From: Lachnospiraceae bacterium
GTDB taxonomy: Bacteria; Bacillota; Clostridia; Lachnospirales; Lachnospiraceae
Reading direction: 5' to 3'
NCBI GenBank assembly: GCA_017440575.1
Contig: JAFSGY010000119.1
Span: 1-54,481, forward strand
DNA: 54,481 bases
Of the stretch, positions 24,941-33,185 are shown piece after piece (the first letter of the stretch is position 1; each line of letters begins with the position of its first letter). Both the position numbers and the translations under genes were made by a program. The notes under the pieces are model-generated. The model did not search any database. It saw only the letters and a program-made list of their open reading frames with translations, and had not been told where the DNA came from.

Positions 24941-25846
24941 TTGGTTAATGGAATCATAAACATATATAAAGAGGCTGGCTTTACTTCCCATGACGTGGTA
25001 GCCAAGCTGCGAGGAATTGTAAAACAGAGAAAAATCGGGCACACAGGAACGCTTGACCCGGATGCGACAGGTGTTTTGCCGGTATGTTTGGGTAATGCGA
25101 CTAAGTTATGTGATATGCTGACGGATAAGAGCAAGGAATACGAGGCGTGTATGCTTCTTGGTGTGACAACGGATACTCAGGATATGAGCGGTCAGGTTAT
25201 GACAAAGAAGCAGTTAACCTGTACGGAGGAAGAAGCTAGAGAAGCCGTGTTAAGCTTTGTTGGAGGCTATGACCAGATTCCGCCGATGTATTCGGCATTG
25301 AAGGTAAATGGTAAAAAGCTGTATGAGCTTGCAAGAAAGGGAATCGAGGTTGAGAGACAGCCAAGACGTGTAGAGATTCCGGCTATTGACATAATCGAAT
25401 GTAAGTTGCCAGAGATTCGATTCCGCGTGTCTTGCTCAAAGGGAACCTATATCCGTTCACTATGTGCAGATATCGGGGACAAGCTTGGTTGTGGTGCTGC
25501 TATGAAAAGTCTGGTGAGGACAAGAGTCGGTGTTTTTTCTATAGAAGAGGCATGGAAGCTTTCTGAGGTAGAAAAAATGGTTGCTGAAGGAACACTTTTG
25601 GAGCATATAACAGCGTCTGATCAGGTTTTCATAGATTGTCCGAAGGTGGTAGTAAAGCCGGAGTTTGATAGGGCTCTTGCCAATGGTAATAAATTAGGTG
25701 TAAAACAGGTAAAATTTGAAAAAGAACAGACACTAAAGGATGGCGAATTGCTTAGGGTATATGACAGCAAGGACATTTTTACAGGTGTTTATACTTATGT
25801 GGCAACAGAGAGATGTTTGAAGCCATATAAAATGTTTTTTGAATAA
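24941..25846 (+). CDS. truB: tRNA pseudouridine(55) synthase TruB
   Basis: Converts U55 in the T-loop of tRNAs to pseudouridine. The N-terminal start NGIINIYKEAGFTSHDVV and the catalytic Asp39 in GHTGTLDPDATGVLPVCLG are typical. Further family blocks are YDQIPPMYSALKVNGKKLYE and VSCSKGTYIRSLCADIG; the C-terminus (about 240-301) is a PUA-like RNA-binding part. The start is a TTG with AAAGGAA eight bases before it; no ATG lies near. Followed by ribF with a 16-base gap, the common truB-ribF pair. Confidence 0.94.
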   Translation: MVNGIINIYKEAGFTSHDVVAKLRGIVKQRKIGHTGTLDPDATGVLPVCLGNATKLCDMLTDKSKEYEACMLLGVTTDTQDMSGQVMTKKQLTCTEEEAREAVLSFVGGYDQIPPMYSALKVNGKKLYELARKGIEVERQPRRVEIPAIDIIECKLPEIRFRVSCSKGTYIRSLCADIGDKLGCGAAMKSLVRTRVGVFSIEEAWKLSEVEKMVAEGTLLEHITASDQVFIDCPKVVVKPEFDRALANGNKLGVKQVKFEKEQTLKDGELLRVYDSKDIFTGVYTYVATERCLKPYKMFFE

Positions 25847-25862
25847 AAGGCTGGAGAGTGGC

Positions 25863-26783
25863 ATGAAGATTATTAAGAATATGACAGAATTTCATATAGA
25901 TGAGCCAACAGCAGTTGCAATAGGCAAGTTTGATGGCTTCCATTGCGGACATCAGAAGCTTCTTCGCAAGATGCAGGAGCAGAAGGAAAAGGGGCTCGCG
26001 ACAGTAGTGTTTACCTTTGTTCCATCACCGGCAGCTTTTTTTAGTAAAGAACCGCTCAAAGATTTAACTACTATTGAGGAAAAGAGAAGTATCTTTGAAA
26101 AAGCGGGAATTGATTATCTGATTGAATATCCATTTTATCAAGAAACTGCAGATATGGAGCCGGAGACCTATATTAAGAAGGTTCTGGTGGAGCGTATTCA
26201 TGCAAAATGTATTGTTGCGGGGGAAGATGTGTCCTTTGGAAAAAGAGGAGCGGGCAATTATCAATTGTTGGCAGAGAAGTCAAAGGACTATGATTATGAT
26301 GTTATTATTATTGAAAAAGTGCAATATGATGGAAGAGAGGTAAGTTCGACCTTTGTACGGGAAGAGGTTGCCAAAGGAAATATGGAACTGGTTCATCAGC
26401 TACTTGGCATTCCGTATCATGTTGGTGGAGAGATTGTGCATGGAAGAAAGCTTGGCAGAACGCTAGGTATGCCAACAATCAATCAGATTCCACGAGGGGA
26501 GAAGCTGTTACCACCAAGAGGTGTATATTATTCCTATGTAATGTACGGAGACAGGAAGCTGCCTTCGATTACGAATATTGGAGTAAAGCCAACAGTTACG
26601 GATACGGTAATCATGGGAGTGGAAACCTATATCTATGATTTTGATGAAGATGTGTATGGCGAGGAGCTTGAGGTATATTTGTTGTATTTTAAGAGACCGG
26701 AAATGCGGTTCGATTCTGTAGATGCTCTAATGAAGCAAATGTCGGAGGATATAGAAGAAGGACGTAAGTACCATTCTATTTAG
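25863..26783 (+). CDS. ribF: Bifunctional riboflavin kinase / FAD synthetase
   Basis: Makes FMN from riboflavin and then FAD. The N-terminal adenylyltransferase domain has AIGKFDGFHCGHQKLL (HxGH nucleotide-binding motif) and later KRGAGNYQLL and VSSTFVREEV. The C-terminal kinase domain (about 185-306) shows GRKLGRTLGMPTIN and GVYYSYV and NIGVKPTV. I start at the ATG at 25863 after GGAGAG; a TTG or ATG further up would overlap truB. Last gene of the nusA-infB operon. No FMN riboswitch precedes it, as expected for an internal operon gene. Confidence 0.95.
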   Translation: MKIIKNMTEFHIDEPTAVAIGKFDGFHCGHQKLLRKMQEQKEKGLATVVFTFVPSPAAFFSKEPLKDLTTIEEKRSIFEKAGIDYLIEYPFYQETADMEPETYIKKVLVERIHAKCIVAGEDVSFGKRGAGNYQLLAEKSKDYDYDVIIIEKVQYDGREVSSTFVREEVAKGNMELVHQLLGIPYHVGGEIVHGRKLGRTLGMPTINQIPRGEKLLPPRGVYYSYVMYGDRKLPSITNIGVKPTVTDTVIMGVETYIYDFDEDVYGEELEVYLLYFKRPEMRFDSVDALMKQMSEDIEEGRKYHSI

Positions 26784-26819
26784 TAAAAATTACTAACAGT
26801 ATTTGGAAAATGCCCACTA

Positions 26820-26848
26820 TTGACACTAAAAATGCACAATGTTATAAT
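26820..26848 (+). promoter_or_regulatory. Consensus SigA promoter for the NlpC/P60 gene
   Basis: TTGACA (26820-26825) and TATAAT (26843-26848) with a 17-bp spacer, a perfect consensus, about 60 bp before the start. Confidence 0.9.
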
Positions 26849-26910
26849 TTGCATGTAATGAAATGTAATATTTATGTAACAAATAAGAAAAAGTGGGAGC
26901 TACTATAGTA

Positions 26911-28062
26911 ATGAAGTATAAGAAATACGTTGCGATATTAGCATTATTAAGTATTACGACTTTGTTATCAAATGATGTCGTATATGCATCTAGTGCAAAT
27001 ATGCAGCAGAGAGTTGTGACAGTACAAGAAACGAAGGAACAGAAACAGACAGAAGAACAAAAGCAGAAATTGAATACAAAAGAAACTGTTTTAGGGGCAG
27101 GAGTAGCAGAAATTTTAGAGATATCGCTAATAGATGATACACTAACTGCCATTGAAGAAATACCAACTCCAAAGGCAGTTTCACCAAAGGTAGCAATTGC
27201 AAAGGAAGCTGAGAAGACAAGCCATTGGGGATATAACAATCTTGGATTGGCTAATGTGGATAATCATTTGAATATCAGACAGGAGCCATCTGAAACGGGC
27301 AAGTTGATTGGCAAATTGAGTAAAAATGCAGCATGTGAGATTCTTTCTGTGGAGGATGGATGGGCTCACATTAAGTCAGGCAAGGTAGACGGTTATTGCA
27401 GTACTGATTATTTGTTTATGGGAGAACAGGCAATTAGTAAGGCGAAAGAGGTAGTATCTATGGTTGCTGTGGTGGACACAGAGACTTTAAAGGTTCGTGA
27501 GAAACCGAATACGGAATGTGCGGTTATTACCTTAATTCCTAGAGATGAAGAGCTTGAAGTTGTCGAGGTTATGGAAAATGGATGGATTAAGTTCCTGCTC
27601 GATGATGAAGAGGCTTATGTTTCCGGAGATTTTGTGAAGGTTGAGGAAAGGCTTGAAAAGGCAGCTACCTTGACAGAGCTATTATATGGGCAGGGTGTAT
27701 CAAACGCAAGAGTAGATTTGGTACAATATGCGAAACAGTTTATTGGTAATCCTTATGTATGGGGTGGAACCAGCCTTACGAACGGGGCAGATTGTTCCGG
27801 CTTTACCATGAGTGTTTATAAGAAGTATGGAATTAGTCTTCCACACCATTCCGGTTCACAGGCACAGCTTGGAAGGAAGGTTACGCTTGCTGAGGCACAG
27901 CCGGGAGACCTGGTATTTTATGCAAAGAATGGAAGTATTAATCATGTTGCTATTTATATTGGTGGTGGACAGGTCGTACATGCATCTAATGAGCGAACTG
28001 GTATAAAGATTTCCAGTGTGAATTATAGAACACCAGCAACAATCAGAAGCTTTTTGGGATAA
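26911..28062 (+). CDS. Secreted SH3-domain NlpC/P60 cell-wall endopeptidase
   Basis: A peptidoglycan hydrolase that cuts stem peptides outside the membrane. The N-terminus is a signal peptide (MKYKKY, hydrophobic run, cut near VYAS). Two bacterial SH3 domains follow: about 112-165 (NHLNIRQEPSETGKLIGKL) and about 190-245 (VDTETLKVREKPNTECAVI). The C-terminal NlpC/P60 domain (about 265-383) has Cys295 in NGADCSGFTMS, His345 in NHVAIYIGGG, and a third polar residue, His, in VVHASNE. The ATG at 26911 has GGGAG 11 bases before it. It has its own consensus promoter, so it is probably highly expressed. Role in growth or division is inferred from family. Confidence 0.94.
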   Translation: MKYKKYVAILALLSITTLLSNDVVYASSANMQQRVVTVQETKEQKQTEEQKQKLNTKETVLGAGVAEILEISLIDDTLTAIEEIPTPKAVSPKVAIAKEAEKTSHWGYNNLGLANVDNHLNIRQEPSETGKLIGKLSKNAACEILSVEDGWAHIKSGKVDGYCSTDYLFMGEQAISKAKEVVSMVAVVDTETLKVREKPNTECAVITLIPRDEELEVVEVMENGWIKFLLDDEEAYVSGDFVKVEERLEKAATLTELLYGQGVSNARVDLVQYAKQFIGNPYVWGGTSLTNGADCSGFTMSVYKKYGISLPHHSGSQAQLGRKVTLAEAQPGDLVFYAKNGSINHVAIYIGGGQVVHASNERTGIKISSVNYRTPATIRSFLG

Positions 28063-28081
28063 GAATTTAAGAGAATAGGAG

Positions 28082-28110
28082 TTGCATTGCCTGATATTCT
28101 GTGGTATACT
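28082..28110 (+). promoter_or_regulatory. SigA-type promoter of rpsO
   Basis: TTGCAT (28082-28087) and TATACT (28105-28110), spacer 17 bp, giving a leader of about 110 bases. Confidence 0.8.
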
Positions 28111-28146
28111 GTCAAAGTATGATTTGGGTAATATCAAATCATAGCC

Positions 28147-28186
28147 GGTACTCAGTGTCGGGACTCTCCGACCCAGACTTAGTATC
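28147..28186 (+). promoter_or_regulatory. Structured rpsO leader, candidate S15 autoregulatory site
   Basis: GGTACTCAG and CTTAGTATC pair with G-U pairs, and the inner GTCGG/CCGAC pairs around GACTCT. A hairpin with an internal loop just upstream of the rpsO ribosome binding site fits the S15 feedback leaders known from several phyla; this exact structure is not one I recognise. Confidence 0.5.
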
Positions 28187-28226
28187 AGGTGATATTATTA
28201 ATTTTTAGTATATGGAGGATTTCAAA

Positions 28227-28493
28227 ATGATTTCTAAGGAAAAGAAGCAGGCAATTATCGCTGAATACGCTAGAACACCTGGTGATACAGGTTCACCAGA
28301 AGTACAGGTTGCAGTATTAACAGCAAGAATTCAGGAGTTAACTGAGCACTTAAAGAGCAACCAGAAAGATCATCACTCAAGACGTGGTCTTCTTAAAATG
28401 GTTGGTCAGAGACGTGGTTTACTTGCATATTTGAAGAAAACTGACATCGAAAGATATCGTGCTCTGATTGAAAGACTTGGAATTAGAAAGTAA
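28227..28493 (+). CDS. rpsO: 30S ribosomal protein S15
   Basis: Primary binder of 16S rRNA helices 20-22. The 88 residues are the full family length: [39 protein letters not shown], the RNA-contact [20 protein letters not shown], and [13 protein letters not shown]. The ATG at 28227 follows GGAGG at about eight bases; the ATG at 28212 contains that site and is not the start. It precedes pnp, a gene order kept across bacteria. A terminator separates the two, so pnp is reached by read-through or by its own promoter. Confidence 0.97.
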   Translation: MISKEKKQAIIAEYARTPGDTGSPEVQVAVLTARIQELTEHLKSNQKDHHSRRGLLKMVGQRRGLLAYLKKTDIERYRALIERLGIRK

Positions 28494-28503
28494 TTCTGAT
28501 AAG

Positions 28504-28532
28504 AAAGGGCGGAAATTTTTTCCGCTCTTTTC
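28504..28532 (+). terminator. Terminator after rpsO
   Basis: AAAGGGCGGAAA and TTTCCGCTCTTT pair with a G-U, loop ATTT, with T-rich end. Confidence 0.85.
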
Positions 28533-28558
28533 AGTATGTTATAGGTAGAAGTCAGGCT

Positions 28559-28609
28559 CGAGACCGCTGAAAACGATATGAGCACATCGTGTGGCTTTCA
28601 GTAGTTTCG
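28559..28609 (+). promoter_or_regulatory. Long stem-loop in the pnp leader
   Basis: Three stacked stems: CGAGAC/GTTTCG, CTGAAA/TTTCAG and ACGAT/ATCGT around ATGAGCAC. It lies 48 bases ahead of the pnp start. In E. coli a pnp leader stem cut by RNase III mediates PNPase autoregulation; a like role here is inference. Confidence 0.5.
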
Positions 28610-28656
28610 GCTCCTTCTGCCAGAATCACAAAAGTAAAGTAGAAAAGGAGAAGAAT

Positions 28657-30783
28657 ATGTATAACGGAACTTTTAGTGAAAACAAAGAAAAAACGTTCAA
28701 GACTTACAGTATGGAATTAGGTGGCCGTACTCTTTCTGTTGATGTGGGAAGAGTGTCTGCACAGGCAAATGGTGCTGCTCTTATGCACTATGGTGATACT
28801 ACTGTATTATGTACAGCAACTGCATCTGACAAGCCAAGAGATGGTATTGACTTTTTTCCATTGAGCGTTGAATACGAAGAGAAATTATACGCAGTTGGTA
28901 AGATTCCTGGAGGCTTCAATAAGAGAGAAGGTAAGGCAAGCGAGAATGCCATCCTTACAAGCCGTGTTATTGACAGACCTATGCGTCCATTATTCCCAAA
29001 GGATTACAGAAATGATGTAACTCTTAATAATATGGTTATGAGTGTTGATCCAGAGTGTCGTCCAGAAGTAGTTGCAATGCTTGGTGCTGCGATTGCTACA
29101 AGTATTTCAGACATTCCATTTGATGGTCCATGTGCTACAACTCAGCTTGGTATGATTGATGGTGAGTTTATCGTAAATCCTAATCAGGAACAGTGGAAGA
29201 ATGGCGATTTACAGCTTACAGTGGCTTCTACAAGCACAAAGGTTATCATGATTGAAGCCGGTGCAAATGAGATTCCGGAAGCTAAGATGATTGAAGCTAT
29301 CTACAAGTGTCATGAGATTAACCAGACTATTATCGAATTTATCAACAAAATGGTTGCTGAGATTGGTAAGCCAAAGCATGCTTATGAGTCTTGTGCTATT
29401 CCAGAGGAAATGTTTGCTAGGATGAAGGAAATCGTAACTCCTGAAGAAATGGAAGTTGCTGTTTTCACAGATGAGAAGCAGGTTCGTGAAGAGAATATTA
29501 AGAAGGTTACAGAAAAGCTTGAAGAGGCATTTGCTGATAACGAGGAATGGCTTGCAGTTCTTGGAGAGGCTGTATATCAGTATCAGAAGAAGACAGTTCG
29601 TAAGATGATTTTAAAGGATCAGAAACGTCCTGATGGAAGAAAGATGACTCAGATTAGAAGCCTTGCAGCTGAGGTTGATATCATTCCTAGAGTACATGGT
29701 TCTGCTATGTTTACAAGAGGACAGACTCAGATTTGTAATGTGACTACCCTTGCTCCATTATCAGAGGCACAGAAGGTAGACGGATTAGATGAAAATGAGA
29801 CGACAAAGAGATATATGCATCATTATAACTTCCCATCTTATTCTGTAGGTGAGACAAAGCCATCCAGAGGACCGGGACGTAGAGAAATAGGACATGGCGC
29901 ATTAGCAGAGAAAGCATTGGTTGCTGTGTTACCTTCTGAGGAAGAATTCCCATATGCAATCAGAACTGTATCTGAAACATTTGAGTCTAATGGTTCTACA
30001 TCTATGGGTTCCACATGTGCATCTTGTATGTCATTGATGGCAGCTGGTGTACCTATTAAGAGAATGGTAGCTGGTATTTCCTGTGGTCTTGTAACTGGTG
30101 AGACAGATGAAGATTATGTATTATTGACAGATATTCAGGGACTTGAAGATTTCTTCGGAGATATGGACTTCAAGGTAACTGGTACAACAGAAGGTATTAC
30201 AGCAATCCAGATGGATATTAAGATTCATGGATTAACAAGAGAAATCGTAGAAGGTGCTATCCAGAGATGTCATGATGCAAGATTATACATTATGGATAGC
30301 TGCATGAAGCCGGCAATTGCGGAACCAAGAAAAGAAGTTGGCAAGTATGCTCCAAAGATTATTCAGATGTCAATTGATCCTGAGAAGATTGGTGAGGTTG
30401 TTGGTCAGAGAGGTAAGACAATCAATGCTATTATTGATCAGACAGGTGTTAAGATTGATATTACTGATGATGGCTTTGTAAGCATCTGTGGTACCGATCA
30501 GGCTATGATGGACAAGGCTGCTGAGATGATTAAGATTATCACAACTGAGTTCGAAGAAGGCCAGATTTTTAAGGGTAAGGTTATTAGCATTAAGGAATTT
30601 GGTGCTTTCCTTGAGTTTGCACCGGGAAAAGAAGGTATGGTTCATATTTCTAAGATTTCTAAGGAAAGAATCAACCATGTAGAAGATGTTCTTACATTAG
30701 GTGATATAGTTACTGTAGTATGCTTAGGTAAGGATAAGATGGGAAGAATTAGCTTCTCCATGAAGGATGTTGCTCAACAATAA
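28657..30783 (+). CDS. pnp: Polynucleotide phosphorylase
   Basis: Phosphorolytic 3'-5' exoribonuclease and core of RNA turnover. Two RNase PH-like domains are present: the first with YGDTTVLCTATASDKPR and the second with RPDGRKMTQIRSL, HGSAMFTRGQTQ, and FPYAIRTVSETFESNGSTSM. The KH domain (about 560-615) has IGEVVGQRGKTINAI and the S1 domain (about 625-700) has GKVISIKEFGAFLEFAPG. 708 residues, normal. The ATG at 28657 follows AAAAGGAG; the longer frame to 28591 covers the leader stem-loop. Confidence 0.97.
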   Translation: MYNGTFSENKEKTFKTYSMELGGRTLSVDVGRVSAQANGAALMHYGDTTVLCTATASDKPRDGIDFFPLSVEYEEKLYAVGKIPGGFNKREGKASENAILTSRVIDRPMRPLFPKDYRNDVTLNNMVMSVDPECRPEVVAMLGAAIATSISDIPFDGPCATTQLGMIDGEFIVNPNQEQWKNGDLQLTVASTSTKVIMIEAGANEIPEAKMIEAIYKCHEINQTIIEFINKMVAEIGKPKHAYESCAIPEEMFARMKEIVTPEEMEVAVFTDEKQVREENIKKVTEKLEEAFADNEEWLAVLGEAVYQYQKKTVRKMILKDQKRPDGRKMTQIRSLAAEVDIIPRVHGSAMFTRGQTQICNVTTLAPLSEAQKVDGLDENETTKRYMHHYNFPSYSVGETKPSRGPGRREIGHGALAEKALVAVLPSEEEFPYAIRTVSETFESNGSTSMGSTCASCMSLMAAGVPIKRMVAGISCGLVTGETDEDYVLLTDIQGLEDFFGDMDFKVTGTTEGITAIQMDIKIHGLTREIVEGAIQRCHDARLYIMDSCMKPAIAEPRKEVGKYAPKIIQMSIDPEKIGEVVGQRGKTINAIIDQTGVKIDITDDGFVSICGTDQAMMDKAAEMIKIITTEFEEGQIFKGKVISIKEFGAFLEFAPGKEGMVHISKISKERINHVEDVLTLGDIVTVVCLGKDKMGRISFSMKDVAQQ

Positions 30784-30797
30784 TGAATAAAGATAGG

Positions 30798-30833
30798 AAG
30801 ACCGTATTCAGAGATGAGTATGGTCTTTTTTAT
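30798..30833 (+). terminator. Terminator 1 after pnp
   Basis: AAGACCGTATTC and GAGTATGGTCTT pair with two G-U pairs, followed by six T. Confidence 0.88.
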
Positions 30834-30896
30834 TTGTTAGGAAATTGCTGTAACGTAGAGACAGTTAATCAAGAATTTGCAAAGTAAATTCTTGTG

Positions 30897-30927
30897 AGAT
30901 GATGCCGCTGGGCATCATCTTTTTTTA
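30897..30927 (+). terminator. Terminator 2 upstream of spoIIIAA
   Basis: AGATGATGCC and GGCATCATCT form a perfect 10-bp stem around GCTG, then seven T. A further hairpin (CAAGAATTT/AAATTCTTG) lies just before it. The double terminator insulates the sporulation operon from pnp. Confidence 0.9.
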
Positions 30928-30941
30928 ATTGCTTTTCATTG

Positions 30942-30969
30942 GAATATTTTAGTCTCGTCCACATATATT
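30942..30969 (+). promoter_or_regulatory. Candidate SigE promoter of the spoIIIA operon
   Basis: GAATATT (30942-30948) fits the SigE -35 consensus, and CATATATT (30962-30969) resembles the -10 CATACAHT; spacing is 13 bp, slightly short. In B. subtilis spoIIIA is transcribed by mother-cell SigE. Confidence 0.55.
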
Positions 30970-30991
30970 GGAAAGAGGGGAGGAGAGGAAA

Positions 30992-31975
30992 ATGAAAGAT
31001 GTGATAGTAAGTTTTTTTCCAGCGGCACTTAGGATGCCTTGGGAAACATGTGAGTGGGAGTGGGATAAGGTAGAAGAGATAAGGATTCGGGTAGACAAGC
31101 CGGTTGTGATAGTGAGGGTGAATAGAGAATATATTCTATTGAAAGGAGGCGTGATTCAAGAGTTGACTCATGATACAGATATGAGCTCATGTGTTATTTA
31201 TAGGGAAAGAGAATTGGATGAGATGTTTAGACACTTGTGCATGGATTCTATCTATGCATATGAGGAGGAGCGACGACAAGGTTTTTTGACTGTACGAGGG
31301 GGGCATCGAGTAGGAATCACGGGTGAACTAGTGGTTTCAGATGGTAAGAGCTGTATAGCTAAATACATTCGATACATGAATATTCGTATTGCTCATGAAA
31401 TAAAAGGAATTGCAAATGGGTTGATGAAGTGGCTTTATCATGCAGAGAATATATATAATACTTTGATTGTGTCCTCTCCAGGAGTTGGTAAAACAACTCT
31501 TTTGCGAGATATAGCGAGAAATTTATCAAACGGTACGAAAGAACATAAAGGCTATGCGGTTGGTATGATTGATGAAAGAGGAGAAATTGCGGGGGCATAT
31601 AGAGGGAGTGCTTCTTTGGACTGTGGAATAAGAACAGATGTTATTACAGGTGGTAATAAGAAGCAGGGAACTCAGATTTTGATTCGTACTTTTGCACCAC
31701 GAATTATTATTATGGATGAGATTGGAATGAAAGAGGATGCAGAAGCTGTTTTGTATGCAGGAATCAGTGGATGTAGTGTTATTGCTACTGTGCATGGAAA
31801 TTCATTTGATGACTTAAAGAATAAAACGGAGATACAGCCATTGCTGCAAAATAGGATTTTTCAGAGAATCTTGTTTTTGCAGCAGAGAGAGAATGGTTTG
31901 CGATGGATTGAAATATGGAATGGGGAGGGGATGTGTCTTTGTGGGGAGAGCTTGTTGCAGGAATGTTTGTCTTAA
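30992..31975 (+). CDS. spoIIIAA: Stage III sporulation protein AA (secretion ATPase-like)
   Basis: The ATPase of the SpoIIIA-SpoIIQ channel that links mother cell and forespore after engulfment. The protein has VSSPGVGKTTLLRDIA (Walker A around residues 161-169), VGMIDERGEIAGA, and IIIMDEIGMKEDAEA (Walker B). The N-terminal part (about 1-150) contains VEEIRIRVDKPVV and RQGFLTVRGGHRVGITGE, family hallmarks. Start at the ATG at 30992 after GGAGGAGAGG. First gene of the intact eight-gene operon, expressed in the mother cell. It overlaps spoIIIAB slightly. Confidence 0.95.
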   Translation: MKDVIVSFFPAALRMPWETCEWEWDKVEEIRIRVDKPVVIVRVNREYILLKGGVIQELTHDTDMSSCVIYRERELDEMFRHLCMDSIYAYEEERRQGFLTVRGGHRVGITGELVVSDGKSCIAKYIRYMNIRIAHEIKGIANGLMKWLYHAENIYNTLIVSSPGVGKTTLLRDIARNLSNGTKEHKGYAVGMIDERGEIAGAYRGSASLDCGIRTDVITGGNKKQGTQILIRTFAPRIIIMDEIGMKEDAEAVLYAGISGCSVIATVHGNSFDDLKNKTEIQPLLQNRIFQRILFLQQRENGLRWIEIWNGEGMCLCGESLLQECLS

Positions 31976-32460
31976 TTGGAGCACAGGGATTTGGAAAGGC
32001 ATTAAGTCAGGAAATGAAATGTATTTTGTACCATATGAATGAACAAAAGCAGATGTTATTTTATATAGAACGTGAGATAGCATTTATACATAGACCAATG
32101 CAGGAGATATTTTTATCGTTGTCAGAACGATTAAAGAAGCCGTATGATTCCTTTTTGAAGCGTGTGTCGGACAAAATGGAGGATGGAAGTGGAAAAGGCT
32201 TATCAAGCATATGGAAGGAAGAAATTGATGCGTTGTATAAAAATGGAGGATATCCGAAAAAAACGTTCTATTATCTGAGTCAGATGACAAGGTGCTTTGG
32301 TTGTGAGGAGGGCGAGATGCAAAAGCAAGCGTTTGCTATGCTGAGCCATGAAATTGGTGAGGAATTAGAAAAGATGAGGAAGGAGAAAGCAGAAAAAGAC
32401 AGGCTGATTCGAACACTCAGTCTTTTGGCGGGAATTCTCTGTATAGTAATATTTGTATGA
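31939..32460 (+). CDS. spoIIIAB: Stage III sporulation protein AB
   Basis: A 173-residue membrane protein related to type II secretion GspF platforms. An N-terminal helix (LVAGMFVLIGAQGFG) is followed by a helical domain with IEREIAFIHRPMQEIFLSLS and a conserved C-terminal LIRTLSLLAGILCIVIFV helix. I start at the TTG at 31939 because GGAGGGG lies eight bases before it; GTG at 31933 and ATG at 31915 are alternatives. The start overlaps the end of spoIIIAA. The start choice is uncertain, the identity is not. Confidence 0.88.
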   Translation: MWGELVAGMFVLIGAQGFGKALSQEMKCILYHMNEQKQMLFYIEREIAFIHRPMQEIFLSLSERLKKPYDSFLKRVSDKMEDGSGKGLSSIWKEEIDALYKNGGYPKKTFYYLSQMTRCFGCEEGEMQKQAFAMLSHEIGEELEKMRKEKAEKDRLIRTLSLLAGILCIVIFV

Positions 32461-32493
32461 TAGGAAAACCCAGTTAAAGGAGGAATTCAGGAG

Positions 32494-32688
32494 ATGGAAA
32501 TAAGCCTGATATTTAAAATTGCTGCAGTTGGTATTTTGATTACAATATTGGGACAGGTATTGAAGCATAGTGGTAGAGAGGAGCACGCTTTTCTAATCAG
32601 TCTGGCAGGTTTGATTTTAGTGTTATCTTGGATTGTCCCCTATATATATGAATTGTTTGAGATGATACAGAAATTATTTGGATTATAG
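32494..32688 (+). CDS. spoIIIAC: Stage III sporulation protein AC
   Basis: A 64-residue protein made of two membrane helices (ISLIFKIAAVGILITILGQV and FLISLAGLILVLSWIV) joined by a short charged loop KHSGREEHA, the family pattern. Together with SpoIIIAD it forms part of the inner platform of the SpoIIIA channel. AAAGGAGG is a very strong ribosome binding site. The next gene lies after a 116-bp gap that holds the second copy of the double-hairpin element. Confidence 0.93.
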   Translation: MEISLIFKIAAVGILITILGQVLKHSGREEHAFLISLAGLILVLSWIVPYIYELFEMIQKLFGL

Positions 32689-32729
32689 AACGCCTGTAAT
32701 TTATAGGAGGTAGTGTACAAAATTCATAT

Positions 32730-32772
32730 ATGGAAGATTGTGCATACGACAAATTTGTGCTTTGCACAAATT
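32730..32772 (+). repeat. Intergenic hairpin element, copy B
   Basis: ATGGAAGATT (32730-32739) and TTGTGCTTTGCACAAATT (32755-32772) match copy A at 23787-23846, the second block with one mismatch. The bases between are shorter than in copy A. The stem AAATTTGTGC/GCACAAATT sits between spoIIIAC and spoIIIAD, inside an operon, so it cannot be a strong terminator. Confidence 0.6.
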
Positions 32773-32804
32773 CGTGGAATTTGGCAAGGAATGGTGATAA
32801 ATAT

Positions 32805-33185
32805 ATGATGCAGGTATGTGTTATGGCTGCGGCCGGAATGTTTGCGGCTATTGTGATCAGAAAAGACAAGCCAGAATATGCAACATTGATTATTTTATTG
32901 GTAAGTTTTTTGATTGCATTAAAGGTTGTCGGTGTATTAGATGGTATGCTTGAGGAGATGCAGAGCTGGGGAGCGTTTTTGCAGGAGAACGTGATATACG
33001 TCAAACTGCTTTTGAAATTGATAGGGATTACATATTTGTGTGAATTTGCAGCAAATATTTGCAAGGATGCAGGTTATTCGACATTGAGCAGTCATGTAGA
33101 GCTGTTTGGGAAGGTGATGATTATGATGGCGGGTTTGCCGGTTATGAAGACGATGATAGAAATGATAGAGGGCATGCTGCGATGA
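32805..33185 (+). CDS. spoIIIAD: Stage III sporulation protein AD
   Basis: A 126-residue membrane protein with about four hydrophobic segments: MQVCVMAAAGMFAAIVIR, KPEYATLIILLVSFLIALKV, LLKLIGITYLCEFAANIC and the C-terminal IMMAGLPVMKTMIEMIEGML. KDKPEYA after the first helix is typical. The start at 32805 gives the usual N-terminus; the longer frame to 32730 covers the repeat element. It ends in ATGA, overlapping the start of spoIIIAE, so the two are translationally coupled. Confidence 0.92.
   Translation: MMQVCVMAAAGMFAAIVIRKDKPEYATLIILLVSFLIALKVVGVLDGMLEEMQSWGAFLQENVIYVKLLLKLIGITYLCEFAANICKDAGYSTLSSHVELFGKVMIMMAGLPVMKTMIEMIEGMLR

Noticed and set aside
25847-25862. FMN riboswitch before ribF
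   Set aside because: The gap is 16 bases inside an operon; there is no space for the riboswitch.
33059-33181. N-terminal extension of spoIIIAE
   Set aside because: It lies wholly inside spoIIIAD in another frame; the ATGA overlap start at 33182 fits the operon.
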